DNA of 64,000 bases from NCBI GenBank assembly GCA_041671045.1, contig JBAZCF010000002.1:341119-405118 (forward strand). The letters run 5' to 3'. Positions within the stretch are counted from its first letter, which is position 1. Each line of letters begins with the position of its first letter. Shown here piece by piece: positions 22,989-32,769 of the stretch. The notes beneath the pieces were generated by a model. That model saw only the letters and a program-made list of their open reading frames with translations, did not search any database and was not told the origin of the DNA. The stretch is from Parachlamydiales bacterium (GTDB lineage Bacteria; Chlamydiota; Chlamydiia; Chlamydiales; JABDDJ01). Position numbers and translations under genes: made by a program.

Positions 22989-23846
22989 ATGATTGTTACC
23001 ATTTGTTTCCTTTGTTGTAAAGACCATGAGTTTATTTTGATTGAAAAAGACATTTGTACATCTATCCGTATGGTTAGGCTGGCTGATATCAAAGCCAATC
23101 CCCACCAGCCTCGCAAACAGTTCTGCGCGGAGGAGCTCAAAGATTTAGCTGCCTCCATAAAGCAAGTAGGCATTATTCATCCCCCTGCCGTGCAAAAAGA
23201 TATGGAAGGGGATGGGTATATCCTGATAGCAGGCGAAAGAAGGGTGCGCGCTTCAGAACTGGCAGGGCTGGATATGATTCCTGTCGTAGTGCATACCGGA
23301 GATGCCGTTTATTCTGCCCAGGCAGCACTGATAGAGAATATCCAAAGAGTCGACTTGAATCCCATGGAAGTAGCTAAAGCTATCAAAGAGCTGATGGAAT
23401 TGCATGGGCATAGCCAAGACGAGCTGGCACAGATTTTAGGCAAAAAGAGGTCCACAGTTGCTAACTATTTGCGCCTTTTGGGCCTTCCACGCAATATTCA
23501 GCAGGCTACATCATCCGGAAGCATCACAATGGGACATGCAAAGGCTATTTTAGCTTTGGAAATAGAAGAACAGCAGCAGCTGCTGCTCGAGATAATTCTG
23601 CGTGACGGACTTTCCGTGAGACAAGCGGAGCAGGCAGCTCAACGCTTGGCCGAAAAAGATAAAAAGAAGCAGTTGGTTTTCCGGCCGCGCGATTTCTATT
23701 TAGAACATTTGGCGCGCCAGCTCGAAGAAAAATTGGGAACTAAAGTCATAGTGCAAGGAGCCGGCAAGAAAGGCAAGATCACCATCGACTATTATTCACT
23801 AGATGATATCGACAGATTGCTCGCGTTATTGGGAATGAATGAATAG
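22989..23846 (+). CDS. parB: ParB/Spo0J chromosome-partitioning protein
   Basis: A DNA-binding CTP-switch protein that loads at parS sites for chromosome segregation. The N-terminal nuclease-like CTP-binding domain has NPHQPRKQF, GIIHPPAV, IAGERRVRASELAG and ENIQRVDLNPMEVAKA. The helix-turn-helix is HSQDELAQILGKKRSTVANY, followed by GHAKAIL and a C-terminal dimerisation domain. The start is uncertain: ATG 22989, TTG 23037 and ATG 23070 (just before VRLADIKANP) are all in frame, and none has a clear ribosome-binding site. No parA lies beside it. Two parS-like sites occur 8-9 kb away. Confidence 0.92.
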   Translation: MIVTICFLCCKDHEFILIEKDICTSIRMVRLADIKANPHQPRKQFCAEELKDLAASIKQVGIIHPPAVQKDMEGDGYILIAGERRVRASELAGLDMIPVVVHTGDAVYSAQAALIENIQRVDLNPMEVAKAIKELMELHGHSQDELAQILGKKRSTVANYLRLLGLPRNIQQATSSGSITMGHAKAILALEIEEQQQLLLEIILRDGLSVRQAEQAAQRLAEKDKKKQLVFRPRDFYLEHLARQLEEKLGTKVIVQGAGKKGKITIDYYSLDDIDRLLALLGMNE

Positions 23847-23961
23847 CCCTCCGATTTATTAGTAATAAAGAAATAACTTTATCTATCTTATCCGTTTAGG
23901 ATTGCTTCCCGTTTGAAAAAAATGTTTAATAACAGATTGTTTATCTAGTTATTAGGTGATG

Positions 23962-25095
23962 ATGGGCGTTGATCTTCTTGGATGCATTGCTTCGCTATTC
24001 ATAGCGGGGTTGGCCGTTCTCTCTGGGCTTTGGTTCAGAAATCAAACGAAGCCTACAGTGGCGCTATCTACACCTATTACACAATCCGACTTAAACTATA
24101 AATTCTATTTAACTCCCTTCTTGTTCGGGGGGGCTTTCTTATGCATGCTCGTGGCCTTGGCAGATCCTTACTACAGCAAAGAAGTTAGCTTTAACAAAGC
24201 ATCCCCCTTGCAGGAACAGGGAAAGCCCCCTCCTGTAGAAGGCATAGCCATTTACTTGGTTTTGGACCAGTCCGGATCGATGGAAGGAGAAGTGTTAAAC
24301 AAAGGCGATAATGGCAAACGCTATCAAACGACCAAGCTGAAGTTGCTTAAAGGGATTACCGAAAAGTTCATCTTGGGAGATGACGCTTTGAACATGCAGG
24401 GAAGGCCAAATGATCTCATGGGTATCGTGGGTTTTTCTAGAGGTGCGCAGGTAATTTCCCCTTTGACATTAGACCATAAAGAATTGGTCAAAAGGCTGAA
24501 AAAATTCGATATTATGCGCGCGAATGACCAAGACGGCACTTCGATAGGGTATGCCATTTATAAGACTGCCAACCTCATACTTGCTACCCGGCATTTTGCG
24601 GAAGAGCTGATTGCGGAAGGCAAACCTGCGTATACTATCCAAAGCTATGCAATCATTCTTGTGACTGATGGGGTGCAAGAGAATAACCCTTTGGATAAAG
24701 GGAAAAAATGGCGCAACATACCGATTGAAGAAGCTGCTAAATATGCGGCGGACAACAAAATACGCTTATATATCATCAATGTGGAACCTGAATTTGCATC
24801 GCCTAAATATGCTCTTTTACGTAAACACCTCGAGCAGGATACAGCTTTGACAGGCGGGCAGTTTTTCCTAGCGGGCGATTCCCGCACTTTAGGAGAAATC
24901 TATAAGGAAATTGAAGAATTGGAAAAAAGCGCTCTGCCATCTTCTCAGCTTAGCTACCTACAAGATAGTCCAGTGGAAAAGGTTCAAAAACGTTTGCAAG
25001 CTGCATATTTTGCACCGTGGCTGATGGCTGTTGCTGCACTCCTATTTCTTTCTGCCCTGGCCGTCGAAACTTTGGTGTTCAGGAGGGTCCCTTAA
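23962..25095 (+). CDS. BatA/BatB-family VWA-domain membrane protein (first of two)
   Basis: The 377-residue protein has two N-terminal membrane segments (about 4-25 and 50-68), a von Willebrand factor A domain in the middle (about 95-310) with an intact MIDAS metal site (DQSGSMEG, then GIVGFSRGA and VTDGVQENN), and a C-terminal membrane segment (about 350-372). This is the BatA/BatB topology of the Bacteroides aerotolerance operon. GTG 23956 and ATG 23959 are alternative starts. It is followed with a one-base overlap (TAATG) by a second VWA protein. No MoxR ATPase or DUF58 gene precedes it here. Confidence 0.85.
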   Translation: MGVDLLGCIASLFIAGLAVLSGLWFRNQTKPTVALSTPITQSDLNYKFYLTPFLFGGAFLCMLVALADPYYSKEVSFNKASPLQEQGKPPPVEGIAIYLVLDQSGSMEGEVLNKGDNGKRYQTTKLKLLKGITEKFILGDDALNMQGRPNDLMGIVGFSRGAQVISPLTLDHKELVKRLKKFDIMRANDQDGTSIGYAIYKTANLILATRHFAEELIAEGKPAYTIQSYAIILVTDGVQENNPLDKGKKWRNIPIEEAAKYAADNKIRLYIINVEPEFASPKYALLRKHLEQDTALTGGQFFLAGDSRTLGEIYKEIEELEKSALPSSQLSYLQDSPVEKVQKRLQAAYFAPWLMAVAALLFLSALAVETLVFRRVP

Positions 25096-26123
25096 TGATT
25101 TATTGGGAAAATGCCTATTGGGCTGTGCTGCTGCTCCTGCTCCCGCTCATCTGGACTATGCGCTGGCGGCTATCTACATATCGGTCTCAAGTTTTAGAGC
25201 ATCTGCCGATCACCGTCAGGCCCCGCTCTCCGGTCATATACCTTTTAAAAACAGTTCTTCTATCTATCGTATGGCTTGGCTTGACCGTTGCTTTGATGGG
25301 CCCTATGGGTAATCCGCGCGCTATCGATGAAAGTAGGGACGAACCTGTAAAAGGATTGCGCCAAACTCCTCAGGACGTGGTTTTCCTTATCGACGCCTCT
25401 GCCTCGATGGCTACGCATGATGGAAGAGGGAAAAATACCCGTTTGGACGAAGCGAAGGGATTAACGGAGTTGATCATTGAACAATTACAGGGGCAGAATG
25501 TGGCGTTGTATGCCTTTACTTCTGAATTGACACCCTTAGCCCCTGCTACACCGGATTATCTGTTCACTATTCTTACATTGAGAGCGCTTAAAATTAATGA
25601 AGGGGATTCTTCCGGCACACAACTGTCCGCTGCTTTGACAGCGCTGTCCAATGAATATAAGGAGGATTCAAAAGATAAAAAACACTCGTTAGTGATCCTT
25701 ACCGATGGGGGAGATAACTCTTCTAACCTACAGAAAATCAGCGAAGAACTAATGAAATTACGTAAAATGGACTGGGAGATATTTTTTGTCGGCGTCGGCT
25801 CCTTAAAAGGGGATACCGTCCCCAATGTGACATATAAAGGTCAGCCGGTGAACTCGAAATTGGAGGAAGAGTGGCTTAAGAAAATTGCTGCCGAAAGGGG
25901 GCAATACTACTCAGCAAATAGGATGAATGCTTTAAATCTTTCCAAAGTCATAGGCGGTCAGATCCTTAGTTCTAATAAGCGTACCGGTCAACAAGAAATT
26001 GACAGCAAGCCACAGCAATATATTTATGACCGTTATTTTCAATGGCCTTTAACTGCTGCCCTATTTGCCCTATTGTTTTATTTTGTCCTACCTGATGTGG
26101 ATGTACGGAAGGAAGAACAATGA
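25095..26123 (+). CDS. BatA/BatB-family VWA-domain membrane protein (second)
   Basis: A 342-residue protein with N-terminal membrane segments (about 7-22 and 48-70), a VWA domain with MIDAS DASASMATHDG (Asp100, Ser102, Ser104) and VILTDGGDNSS, and a C-terminal membrane segment (about 315-333). The ATG at 25095 overlaps the upstream stop, and AGGAGG sits 8 bases before it, which settles the start over an in-frame ATG at 25017. The two VWA proteins probably form a membrane complex with the TPR and BatD products, as proposed for Bat operons in other bacteria. Confidence 0.87.
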   Translation: MIYWENAYWAVLLLLLPLIWTMRWRLSTYRSQVLEHLPITVRPRSPVIYLLKTVLLSIVWLGLTVALMGPMGNPRAIDESRDEPVKGLRQTPQDVVFLIDASASMATHDGRGKNTRLDEAKGLTELIIEQLQGQNVALYAFTSELTPLAPATPDYLFTILTLRALKINEGDSSGTQLSAALTALSNEYKEDSKDKKHSLVILTDGGDNSSNLQKISEELMKLRKMDWEIFFVGVGSLKGDTVPNVTYKGQPVNSKLEEEWLKKIAAERGQYYSANRMNALNLSKVIGGQILSSNKRTGQQEIDSKPQQYIYDRYFQWPLTAALFALLFYFVLPDVDVRKEEQ

Positions 26124-27856
26124 AGGCTTATTTGATTGGGCTGCTCCTTCTCCCTTCTATAGCATGGAATTTCTCCTGTAAGGCTGCACCCTCTACTTTT
26201 GAGGAGGCGCGCATCTACTATGAAGCGGAGGATTACGATGCTTCTGAAAATGCCTATACACAGCTTTTAACCACTTCTCCAGCTCCATCAGATCAAGCGA
26301 TTGCCCGTTATGGGCTAGGCCTATCGTACGCCACAAAAAAACAGTGGGGGGATGCGTCGTCGGAATTCCGATTAGCCCTAGCTCTCAGCGGCCTACAACC
26401 TGCGCTCAAGAGGGATATTCAGATTGCCCTCTCCGAGGTTCTCATCCACCAAGCTATCTCTAGCAGCAAAGATCCTGCCCTCCTTGCCTATGCCTTGGAT
26501 CTATTGGCTGAGGCGCGCAGAATTTACGACGAAGCAGGAGAAACTAACTGTCTGCTATGGAAAAGCCAAGGAGGCACTGTCTGTCCATTGAATAGCTATG
26601 AGACGCCTCTATTAAAATGGCTAAATAGTGTGGAAGCAGAGGTTTCTGTCTTAAGGCAGGAGTCCATCCTCCATCCAGCATCCCTGCTGGAAGCTCTTTG
26701 GCAATCGCAATTAGCCCTGACATCTTTCAACGAAGACCTTAAGCTATTAAAAGACCTGCAAAGCAATACGGGTTTGCTTAAAAAATACGAACAGAAATTC
26801 TCGGAAAACGTCAGCCTTTTTTATAGCTTGTTGGAAAACGCTTCTATCCATGTCCCGCAAAAAATGCGTCCTTCTTATGATTTCTTTAGAGAAAATATCC
26901 GCCAATTTCAGGCAAGCATCGCTTCCAATTCCCTGTCAGCAGCTGAAAATGCCTTGGTAAACAGCGACCAGACAATGGAAAAATGGATGGAGGCTGTATT
27001 TCCTGACAAAGCCGATATCGGAGCGCTTTTACAGCTAATGGCGTTTTATGAGATGGCATTAAGGGGTAAAATTATTCCTGAAAATATTGTCAAAAGTATC
27101 CTTAAAGTTTTTGAAAGCGGAAAAATTAAAGGCGATCCCAAAGCTCAGTCAGCCCAAAAGTATTCAGAGATGGCATTACAAGCAATGCAAGAAGGAAAAC
27201 CCGCAGCTGCCCGCATTTTTCTGGAAGCCGCATATATCCTCACTTCAGGATCCATCCTTAAATCTGAAACACCTCTCCGAAAAGCTAGCGATATCCTCAT
27301 CTTGGCCATGGCGTTGGAACGGAATACGACCAAACTAACACGAATGTTAGCCGCTGCCCAGCGGGATCTGTCTGAAGAGAAATCTGTTCTCGTAGACGTC
27401 ATAGAACCTGCACAGCAAGAGGTCATTGGATTGATGGCGCAATTTCCCGCATATGCATTAAAGGAACAACGCTCAGGTTTTAAAGGAACCAAAGAAATTC
27501 CCGGCCGTTGCCAACATAAACCGTGGGATCGCGTCATGCCATTATTCTATTCTGCCTGGGCTGCCGCAGACAAAGCCCAAGGAAAAAACTATATTAGGAT
27601 TTTACAACACCAAGAGCGGAACCTGGCTAATTTAAGTGAGGCATTAAGAATATTATTGGAACCTATTGCAGAGGGGAATGATTCGTGTTATACGAAAAGA
27701 CCACCAAGCAAGAAGCCGGAACCCTCACCCAGCGCACCGGAAAAGAGCTCGCCTGAACCTATTGAGAATGTAATGAGGCAAATCCAGATGATGGAACAAG
27801 ACGATAAAATAGAGAAACCCCAAAGTGTCATGAAAATTGGTGAAAAGCCATGGTGA
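26120..27856 (+). CDS. TPR-containing exported protein of the Bat operon (BatC-like position)
   Basis: A 578-residue protein with an N-terminal signal peptide (about 1-22, AYLIGLLLLPSIAWNFSCKA). A TPR-type region follows (about 27-120, with ARIYYEAEDYDASENAYTQL and ARYGLGLSYATKKQWGDASS), then a long helical region of no known family and a Pro/Ser-rich tail (PSKKPEPSPSAPEKSSPEP). It overlaps the upstream VWA gene by 4 bases and BatD by 7. TPR proteins in Bat operons are thought to be scaffolds; the length here is larger than usual. Confidence 0.75.
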   Translation: MKAYLIGLLLLPSIAWNFSCKAAPSTFEEARIYYEAEDYDASENAYTQLLTTSPAPSDQAIARYGLGLSYATKKQWGDASSEFRLALALSGLQPALKRDIQIALSEVLIHQAISSSKDPALLAYALDLLAEARRIYDEAGETNCLLWKSQGGTVCPLNSYETPLLKWLNSVEAEVSVLRQESILHPASLLEALWQSQLALTSFNEDLKLLKDLQSNTGLLKKYEQKFSENVSLFYSLLENASIHVPQKMRPSYDFFRENIRQFQASIASNSLSAAENALVNSDQTMEKWMEAVFPDKADIGALLQLMAFYEMALRGKIIPENIVKSILKVFESGKIKGDPKAQSAQKYSEMALQAMQEGKPAAARIFLEAAYILTSGSILKSETPLRKASDILILAMALERNTTKLTRMLAAAQRDLSEEKSVLVDVIEPAQQEVIGLMAQFPAYALKEQRSGFKGTKEIPGRCQHKPWDRVMPLFYSAWAAADKAQGKNYIRILQHQERNLANLSEALRILLEPIAEGNDSCYTKRPPSKKPEPSPSAPEKSSPEPIENVMRQIQMMEQDDKIEKPQSVMKIGEKPW

Positions 27857-29571
27857 GGTTATTTCTAAGAGTATTACTCGTAGCCATCCTATCTCTCTTG
27901 CCTGCAGGACTGCAGGCTGTCTTGGTCAAAGTTGAGCTTGATAAGAATACACTTAAAGCAGGACAAGAAATCCAGGGCACACTGAATATTCAACATCAAC
28001 CCTCCGAAAAAATAAATTCCTCTGCTATTAAAATTGGCGATACCCCTCTAAAAGTTACCCAAGTCTCCGAAGAAACAAATGGGGGGATACAGACAACTCG
28101 ATATATTTTTAACCTTCCCGCCAAAGAACACGGCCTTCAACTTCTTCCTTCTATCTCTATTCCCGTGGGCGGTATAGCCTACGAAACTGTTTCACAAAGC
28201 TATTTGGTGAATGGCAATTCAGCGCCTGCCACCGCAACCACTACCTATGGAAAAGCCGCAGCGGATTCTGTTTGGCTGAAGTTAGAGACTTTCATCGATG
28301 GAAAATCCACCCTCTTTCCAGGCCAGCGCACTGTCATAGGTTATCGCTACATCTTTAATGGTAACATCCAATTGAGTGAGGAAGTTCTCCCTCTTCTTGA
28401 AGCCGAGGGCTTTAAAAAAGTGGGCGATCCTATCATCAAAGACTATAAAGAAAAGAAATATGCCGTCCGACAGATCTTTCAGGAAATTGAAGCTATCTCT
28501 CCAGGCGACTACCAATTTGCAGAATCTTCTGTTTCCGGTTTTATCTACCAGTTTGATGCTGCAGGTAATCCTCTACCACAAGAGAAAATCCTTGCTACTG
28601 CCCCGCCTATGATTATCAAAGTCCTCGCTTTTCCCGGAAATCCCCCCACTTCTTTTAATGGCGCCATAGGCAACTATACCTTTGCAGTCAGACTTCTCAA
28701 TCTTCCGGAACTTTCTGTAGGGGATAAGGTGACTCTATCTCTAGAAATAACCGGAAAAGGTAACCTGGATGATGTACCTATGCCGGAAGTCTGCTGCCAG
28801 CCGGGATTCAGCGGGAAATTCCAACAAAGCGATATCCCTCCTGTAGGTATTGTCAAAGGTAGCAGTAAAGCATTCGTCGTTGATCTCCGCCCATTGAGTG
28901 ATAAGATAACTGAAATCCCTCCCGTGGAATTCAGCTTCTATAATCCCGATACTCAGAAATACAGCACTCTGCGCAGCATTCCTATTCCCATCACCGTCCA
29001 TCCTGCAGACTCTCCTTTCAACCAAGCCCTTCAAGATGCAGAAGCAGACTCTCTCAGCCCTACCCCGGCCGATACGGCTCCCGCAGCAAACTCTAGCTCC
29101 ACCCCAGCCTCCGGTATTGAAATCTCCGGCAACTCTGCCCTCTATCATTCTGACCTAAGCGACCGCGCTTTCGGATCCTGGTGGGTACTCTTTATCATTC
29201 CCATAGGTGCATTCTTCCTGTGGATGCTCAACCATCTGAAAAAGATGGACAAGGAAATACAACAAGCAAAAACTGAAAACTCTAGCCAGGATTGGTTGGA
29301 ATTGGCTTACAAAAACCAAGAGGACCCCTCCAAACTATACCATTCTATCGAAAGAGCACTCATTGGCATATTAAAAGAGAAAGGTATAATACCTAATGAG
29401 AACATCACTCCACACGATTTACCTCGCGAAGGAGTGAGCGGGGACGTACAAGCCTTTTTAAACAGTATCGAAGAAAAACGTTTTACAGGGCATAAGTCTC
29501 TTTCATCCAAAGAGATTTTAACCGAAACAACTAAGCTATATGATGACATAAAATTACACATAACGTCTTGA
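27850..29571 (+). CDS. batD: BatD-family protein
   Basis: A 573-residue exported protein. It has a signal peptide (about 1-22, VLLVAILSLLPAGLQA) and consecutive beta-sandwich domains that begin VKVELDKNTLKAGQEIQGTL and include SVGDKVTLSLEITGKGNL, the typical BatD repeat with a GxGN motif. A C-terminal membrane anchor (about 434-452, WWVLFIIPIGAFFLWML) and a cytoplasmic helical tail follow. It overlaps the upstream TPR gene by 7 bases. It likely binds the VWA proteins on the periplasmic side. Confidence 0.85.
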   Translation: MVRLFLRVLLVAILSLLPAGLQAVLVKVELDKNTLKAGQEIQGTLNIQHQPSEKINSSAIKIGDTPLKVTQVSEETNGGIQTTRYIFNLPAKEHGLQLLPSISIPVGGIAYETVSQSYLVNGNSAPATATTTYGKAAADSVWLKLETFIDGKSTLFPGQRTVIGYRYIFNGNIQLSEEVLPLLEAEGFKKVGDPIIKDYKEKKYAVRQIFQEIEAISPGDYQFAESSVSGFIYQFDAAGNPLPQEKILATAPPMIIKVLAFPGNPPTSFNGAIGNYTFAVRLLNLPELSVGDKVTLSLEITGKGNLDDVPMPEVCCQPGFSGKFQQSDIPPVGIVKGSSKAFVVDLRPLSDKITEIPPVEFSFYNPDTQKYSTLRSIPIPITVHPADSPFNQALQDAEADSLSPTPADTAPAANSSSTPASGIEISGNSALYHSDLSDRAFGSWWVLFIIPIGAFFLWMLNHLKKMDKEIQQAKTENSSQDWLELAYKNQEDPSKLYHSIERALIGILKEKGIIPNENITPHDLPREGVSGDVQAFLNSIEEKRFTGHKSLSSKEILTETTKLYDDIKLHITS

Positions 29572-29578
29572 GGTGTAC

Positions 29579-30388
29579 ATGAGTCCACGAAATGTGCAGG
29601 CATTGGTCCTTTGGTGTCTTGTGTTAGCCCTGGGTTTTGTAATCATTGCCTCTCTTCTGTCCGGACAAGGCGAGGGACGGCACATTGAAGCCTATAGAAG
29701 TTACCAGAAAGCAGAACGCTCACAAGTTTCTGCAGAAAGGGAAGAACATTTTAATAAGTCCCTTATGCTCTATAAACACCTAGAAGACGACTACCAAACT
29801 TCGCACGGCAACGGCAAACTGCAGTACAATATCGCCAATACTTACTTCCAATTAGGGCAATATCCCTCCGCCGTCCTCTATTACCAGAAAGCTCTCAAGT
29901 TGGATCCATGGAATGATCAGGCTTGGGCCAATCTACAGGTAGCCTTGAAAAAACTGCAAATCTCCAATGCCGACGCACGTCCCTGGTGGCAATCTATTTT
30001 CAGCCCCTCTCTGGGAATTCCTGAAACACAAAGATTACAGATGTTCTTTGCTCTAGCTCTAGCAGCAATACTCTTCGCTGCTTTTTATATATGGAAGGAA
30101 ATAGAGAAGTTTAAATCCTACGCATGGATTGCAAGTTCCCTTGCTTTTGCCGTCTTGGTAAGCCTCGTCCTTACTCACTTCTCTGAGCCTGCAGAAGCTA
30201 TTGTACTACGACCCTCCGATGTGTATAGAGACGCCGGCAAACAATACGCTAAAGTCCAAAGTAATCCTTTACCCGAAGGTGTAAAGCTGCAAATCATTGA
30301 ACTTACGGATGAAGGCCGCTGGGCTAAAGTGCGTACTCCTGAGGGGGTGCAGGGATTTGTCCCTATTGACCGCATTGGCATCATTTAG
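29579..30388 (+). CDS. TPR and SH3-domain membrane protein (BatE-like)
   Basis: A 269-residue protein with an N-terminal membrane segment (about 8-27), a TPR pair (about 68-125, with YNIANTYFQLGQYPSAVLYY and ALKLDPWNDQAWANLQ), two further membrane segments (about 150-168 and 177-198) and a C-terminal SH3-like domain (about 205-269, ending EGVQGFVPIDRIGII). This TPR-TM-SH3 order is typical of the BatE component. The ATG at 29579 has GAGG 6 bases upstream; a GTG at 29573 is possible. Last gene of the Bat operon. Confidence 0.8.
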   Translation: MSPRNVQALVLWCLVLALGFVIIASLLSGQGEGRHIEAYRSYQKAERSQVSAEREEHFNKSLMLYKHLEDDYQTSHGNGKLQYNIANTYFQLGQYPSAVLYYQKALKLDPWNDQAWANLQVALKKLQISNADARPWWQSIFSPSLGIPETQRLQMFFALALAAILFAAFYIWKEIEKFKSYAWIASSLAFAVLVSLVLTHFSEPAEAIVLRPSDVYRDAGKQYAKVQSNPLPEGVKLQIIELTDEGRWAKVRTPEGVQGFVPIDRIGII

Positions 30389-30427
30389 TAATAATAAAAT
30401 CATTAGTAACAATTCTTAGGTTCCCTA

Positions 30428-31375
30428 GTGTTCGCAGCAGCTTCCATCGTCGTCTCTCCTATTAATAATGATTTATTTAGTAAACGTACTTTTGTAGGAC
30501 TCTGCATTGGCGCCTGTGTATACGCAGCTGTTGCAAATAAATATCTTCACTATGTTTCCGACGCTTACATCTTCCATCGCAACCCGGAAAATATTTTCTA
30601 TAAATTTGCTGGAGAATGGATAATTTGGGATTACGAAAATAAATCCGCTATCTCCAACGCAAGTGTATGGTTTGTAGCCCTCATTGCCGATAGTTCACGT
30701 TGTTTAGAACAAAGTGTCCGTGTTCCTAACGCTCTTGAAGAGCTTTATCGCTCTGCAACAGGATATAATTCTCTCTGTAAAGAAAGAACTAAGCTTTGTA
30801 CTAAAAATTTCACTTGGATCCCTCATTCAACTAAAGCTTCAATTTATAGCCACAGCAGCCGTATTTATAACTTTATGCGAAACCAAATGTACCGCACTGT
30901 GACAGTGATCAATGAGATGATCTGTCTTGCCGCATTCATCGGAGATTTTCTTTCCACTTTCATGTGGACCCCGGAATCCACTTCACGCAATGCATCCCGC
31001 ATCCTGATCAACTTGGCCGAAGCAAAAAAACGGCTGATTAATGATACAGAGGGAACAGTGGAAATGCTTAAGAAAAACCGCCCTATGATGGAGAAGTTAT
31101 TCTCATCCAGCCATGCTCCTATCGATCTTGATACCTACTATAGCTGGATCGGACCCTGCGCAAAATCCATATCGATAGGAAACTCTATCCTAGCTCCTGT
31201 TGCCCCCCTTTTCAATAAACTGACAGATATATGTGTTGCCGGCGTCACCATCTTCGCCCAAAGCTTCGGCTTCGATGTAAGCTCGCCCCATCGCACCGGT
31301 ACATCTGAAAAAGGCTCCCCTTTCAGAAATTTAAACGGCTTTATTTTAAAACCACAAAAACTAAATTTTAAATGA
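30428..31375 (+). CDS. Membrane protein of unknown function
   Basis: A 315-residue product with GTG as first codon. Hydrophobic stretches occur at about 20-38 (TFVGLCIGACVYAAVANKY), 163-182 (MICLAAFIGDFLSTFMW) and 240-265. No family is recognised; the topology and lack of a typical signal leave open an inclusion-membrane role. Its last 4 bases overlap the start of the glycosyltransferase gene (ATGA), so they are translationally coupled. Confidence 0.65.
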   Translation: MFAAASIVVSPINNDLFSKRTFVGLCIGACVYAAVANKYLHYVSDAYIFHRNPENIFYKFAGEWIIWDYENKSAISNASVWFVALIADSSRCLEQSVRVPNALEELYRSATGYNSLCKERTKLCTKNFTWIPHSTKASIYSHSSRIYNFMRNQMYRTVTVINEMICLAAFIGDFLSTFMWTPESTSRNASRILINLAEAKKRLINDTEGTVEMLKKNRPMMEKLFSSSHAPIDLDTYYSWIGPCAKSISIGNSILAPVAPLFNKLTDICVAGVTIFAQSFGFDVSSPHRTGTSEKGSPFRNLNGFILKPQKLNFK

Positions 31376-32553
31376 ACCCAAAACGGATTTGTCTGATCAC
31401 GAACTACAACCAATATGAGTCCAAGCGCGTCTTCACCGCAGAGCTGGCAAAAGCTCTCGATGAATGCGGAATCGCTACCCTCATCCTCGATTGGGCTAAA
31501 TCAAAATCTACTTTTTTTAAGCAAATCCAAGATTTCAAACCGGACCTTCTCCTCTCCTTCAACTCCTTCCAACCTCTCTCCAATGGCGAATACATCTGGG
31601 ATATTCTTAAAATTCCTACCCTTTTCGTGATCGTCGACCCCGTCATCTACTACGCTAACATTCCTCCCAGCCCCTACCTATACCTTTCATGCGTCGACCG
31701 TAATGATGCCCAAATGCTTGCAGATAATGGCTACACTAATGTTTTTTTCTGGCCCCACGCTACCTCCACAAAACCTCTAACTTATGAAGAACGCATCTAC
31801 GATGTTGTTCTGACAGGATCATGCTATGACTACGAAAGCCTAAAGGAAAGCGCTCCCCCCCAACTCCTACCTATCCTAGACGCTGCAACAGAACTCGTCC
31901 TAGGCCCCAACTGCATCTCCATAGCTCAAGCCATCCACTCCACCTGGCACCTCGCCAACCTCCCCCAGCAAGAGATCGACTTCAAACAACTTTTCTACCT
32001 CATCGACTACTACACCCGTGGCCTAGATAGGATCAACCTTGTCAAATCCCTCAAAGACTGCAAAGTCCACATCTTCGGCGAACTAGGACAAGACCACCCC
32101 TCCGCTAAGAAAAGCTGGGACTACTATCTCGGCAACCTCCCTAACATCACCCTTCACCCAGCTCTCAATTTCTCCGACGCCCTAAAAATTCAACGCCAAG
32201 CTAAAATATGCCTCAATAGTATGCCCTTCTTCAAAAATGGCTCCCACGAACGCATCCTAACCTCCCTAGAAGCCGGCGCCCTCCCGCTAACCTCAGACTC
32301 CATATGGACGCATGAACAGTTCTCACACCTCAACGATATCCTAATATACACCCCCAACTCCTACTCCCACCTCAACGAACTCATCCAAAACCTCCTCTCC
32401 AACCCCCAACAACTCCAAACACTCATCTCCAACGGCCGCCAAAAAGTCATCTCCCATCACACCTGGATATCCCGCGCCAGGGGACTCTGTCCCCTGGACC
32501 CCTGCCAAAGGGCAAAGCCCTTTGGAAACCGCTTTCCTCCCTCCGGGCAGTAA
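31372..32553 (+). CDS. CgeB/DUF3880-like glycosyltransferase with repeat-encoded C terminus
   Basis: The 393-residue protein resembles GT-B-fold spore-maturation/CgeB-type glycosyltransferases. Its N-terminal part has FKPDLLLSFNSFQPLSNGEY, then VFFWPHATSTKPL, and the C-terminal nucleotide-sugar domain contains KICLNSMPFFKNGSHERILTS and LEAGALPLTSDS. The donor and acceptor are unknown. The usual C-terminal helix after HTWISR is cut short: the final 23 residues (QRAKPFGNR, PPSG) and the TAA belong to repeat copy D. Activity is possible because the catalytic part is complete. It is coupled to the upstream gene by ATGA. Confidence 0.8.
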   Translation: MNPKRICLITNYNQYESKRVFTAELAKALDECGIATLILDWAKSKSTFFKQIQDFKPDLLLSFNSFQPLSNGEYIWDILKIPTLFVIVDPVIYYANIPPSPYLYLSCVDRNDAQMLADNGYTNVFFWPHATSTKPLTYEERIYDVVLTGSCYDYESLKESAPPQLLPILDAATELVLGPNCISIAQAIHSTWHLANLPQQEIDFKQLFYLIDYYTRGLDRINLVKSLKDCKVHIFGELGQDHPSAKKSWDYYLGNLPNITLHPALNFSDALKIQRQAKICLNSMPFFKNGSHERILTSLEAGALPLTSDSIWTHEQFSHLNDILIYTPNSYSHLNELIQNLLSNPQQLQTLISNGRQKVISHHTWISRARGLCPLDPCQRAKPFGNRFPPSGQ

Positions 32554-32564
32554 TACTCTTCTCA
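32477..32564 (+). repeat. G+C-rich palindromic repeat, copy D (complete; left arm of inverted pair)
   Basis: The copy holds hairpin 1 (32477-32497, ccaggggactctgtcccctgg), hairpin 2 (32505-32525, ccaaagggcaaagccctttgg), the third box ending ctccgggcag and a further taatactcttctca. It overlaps the 3' end of the glycosyltransferase gene. It is repeated in inverted orientation at 32770-32857 over 88 bases with one mismatch (hairpin 1 loop). Confidence 0.9.
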
Positions 32565-32769
32565 TCCTTGTAAGTCATTTTAACGAGCTAAAAATTTAAA
32601 TTTAACTTGTAAGAGAGATAGCCAAACTTTTGAGCTAGAAAATAAAATCTACAGTTCATCAATAATATTTTTTATAAAGACTCATGCGCTTTTTCAAAAA
32701 AATAGTAAAAATTCATCTCACATCTTTTTAGAAAATAGCTTTTCAAGTGGGTGGAATAGCTTACGGGGG
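32565..32769. other. A+T-rich interior of the D-E inverted pair
   Basis: 205 bases of A+T-rich sequence between two near-identical inverted arms. It contains no ORF of note and no transposase. The whole unit, 32477-32857 (381 bp), has the layout of a small non-autonomous element with long terminal inverted repeats. Confidence 0.5.
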
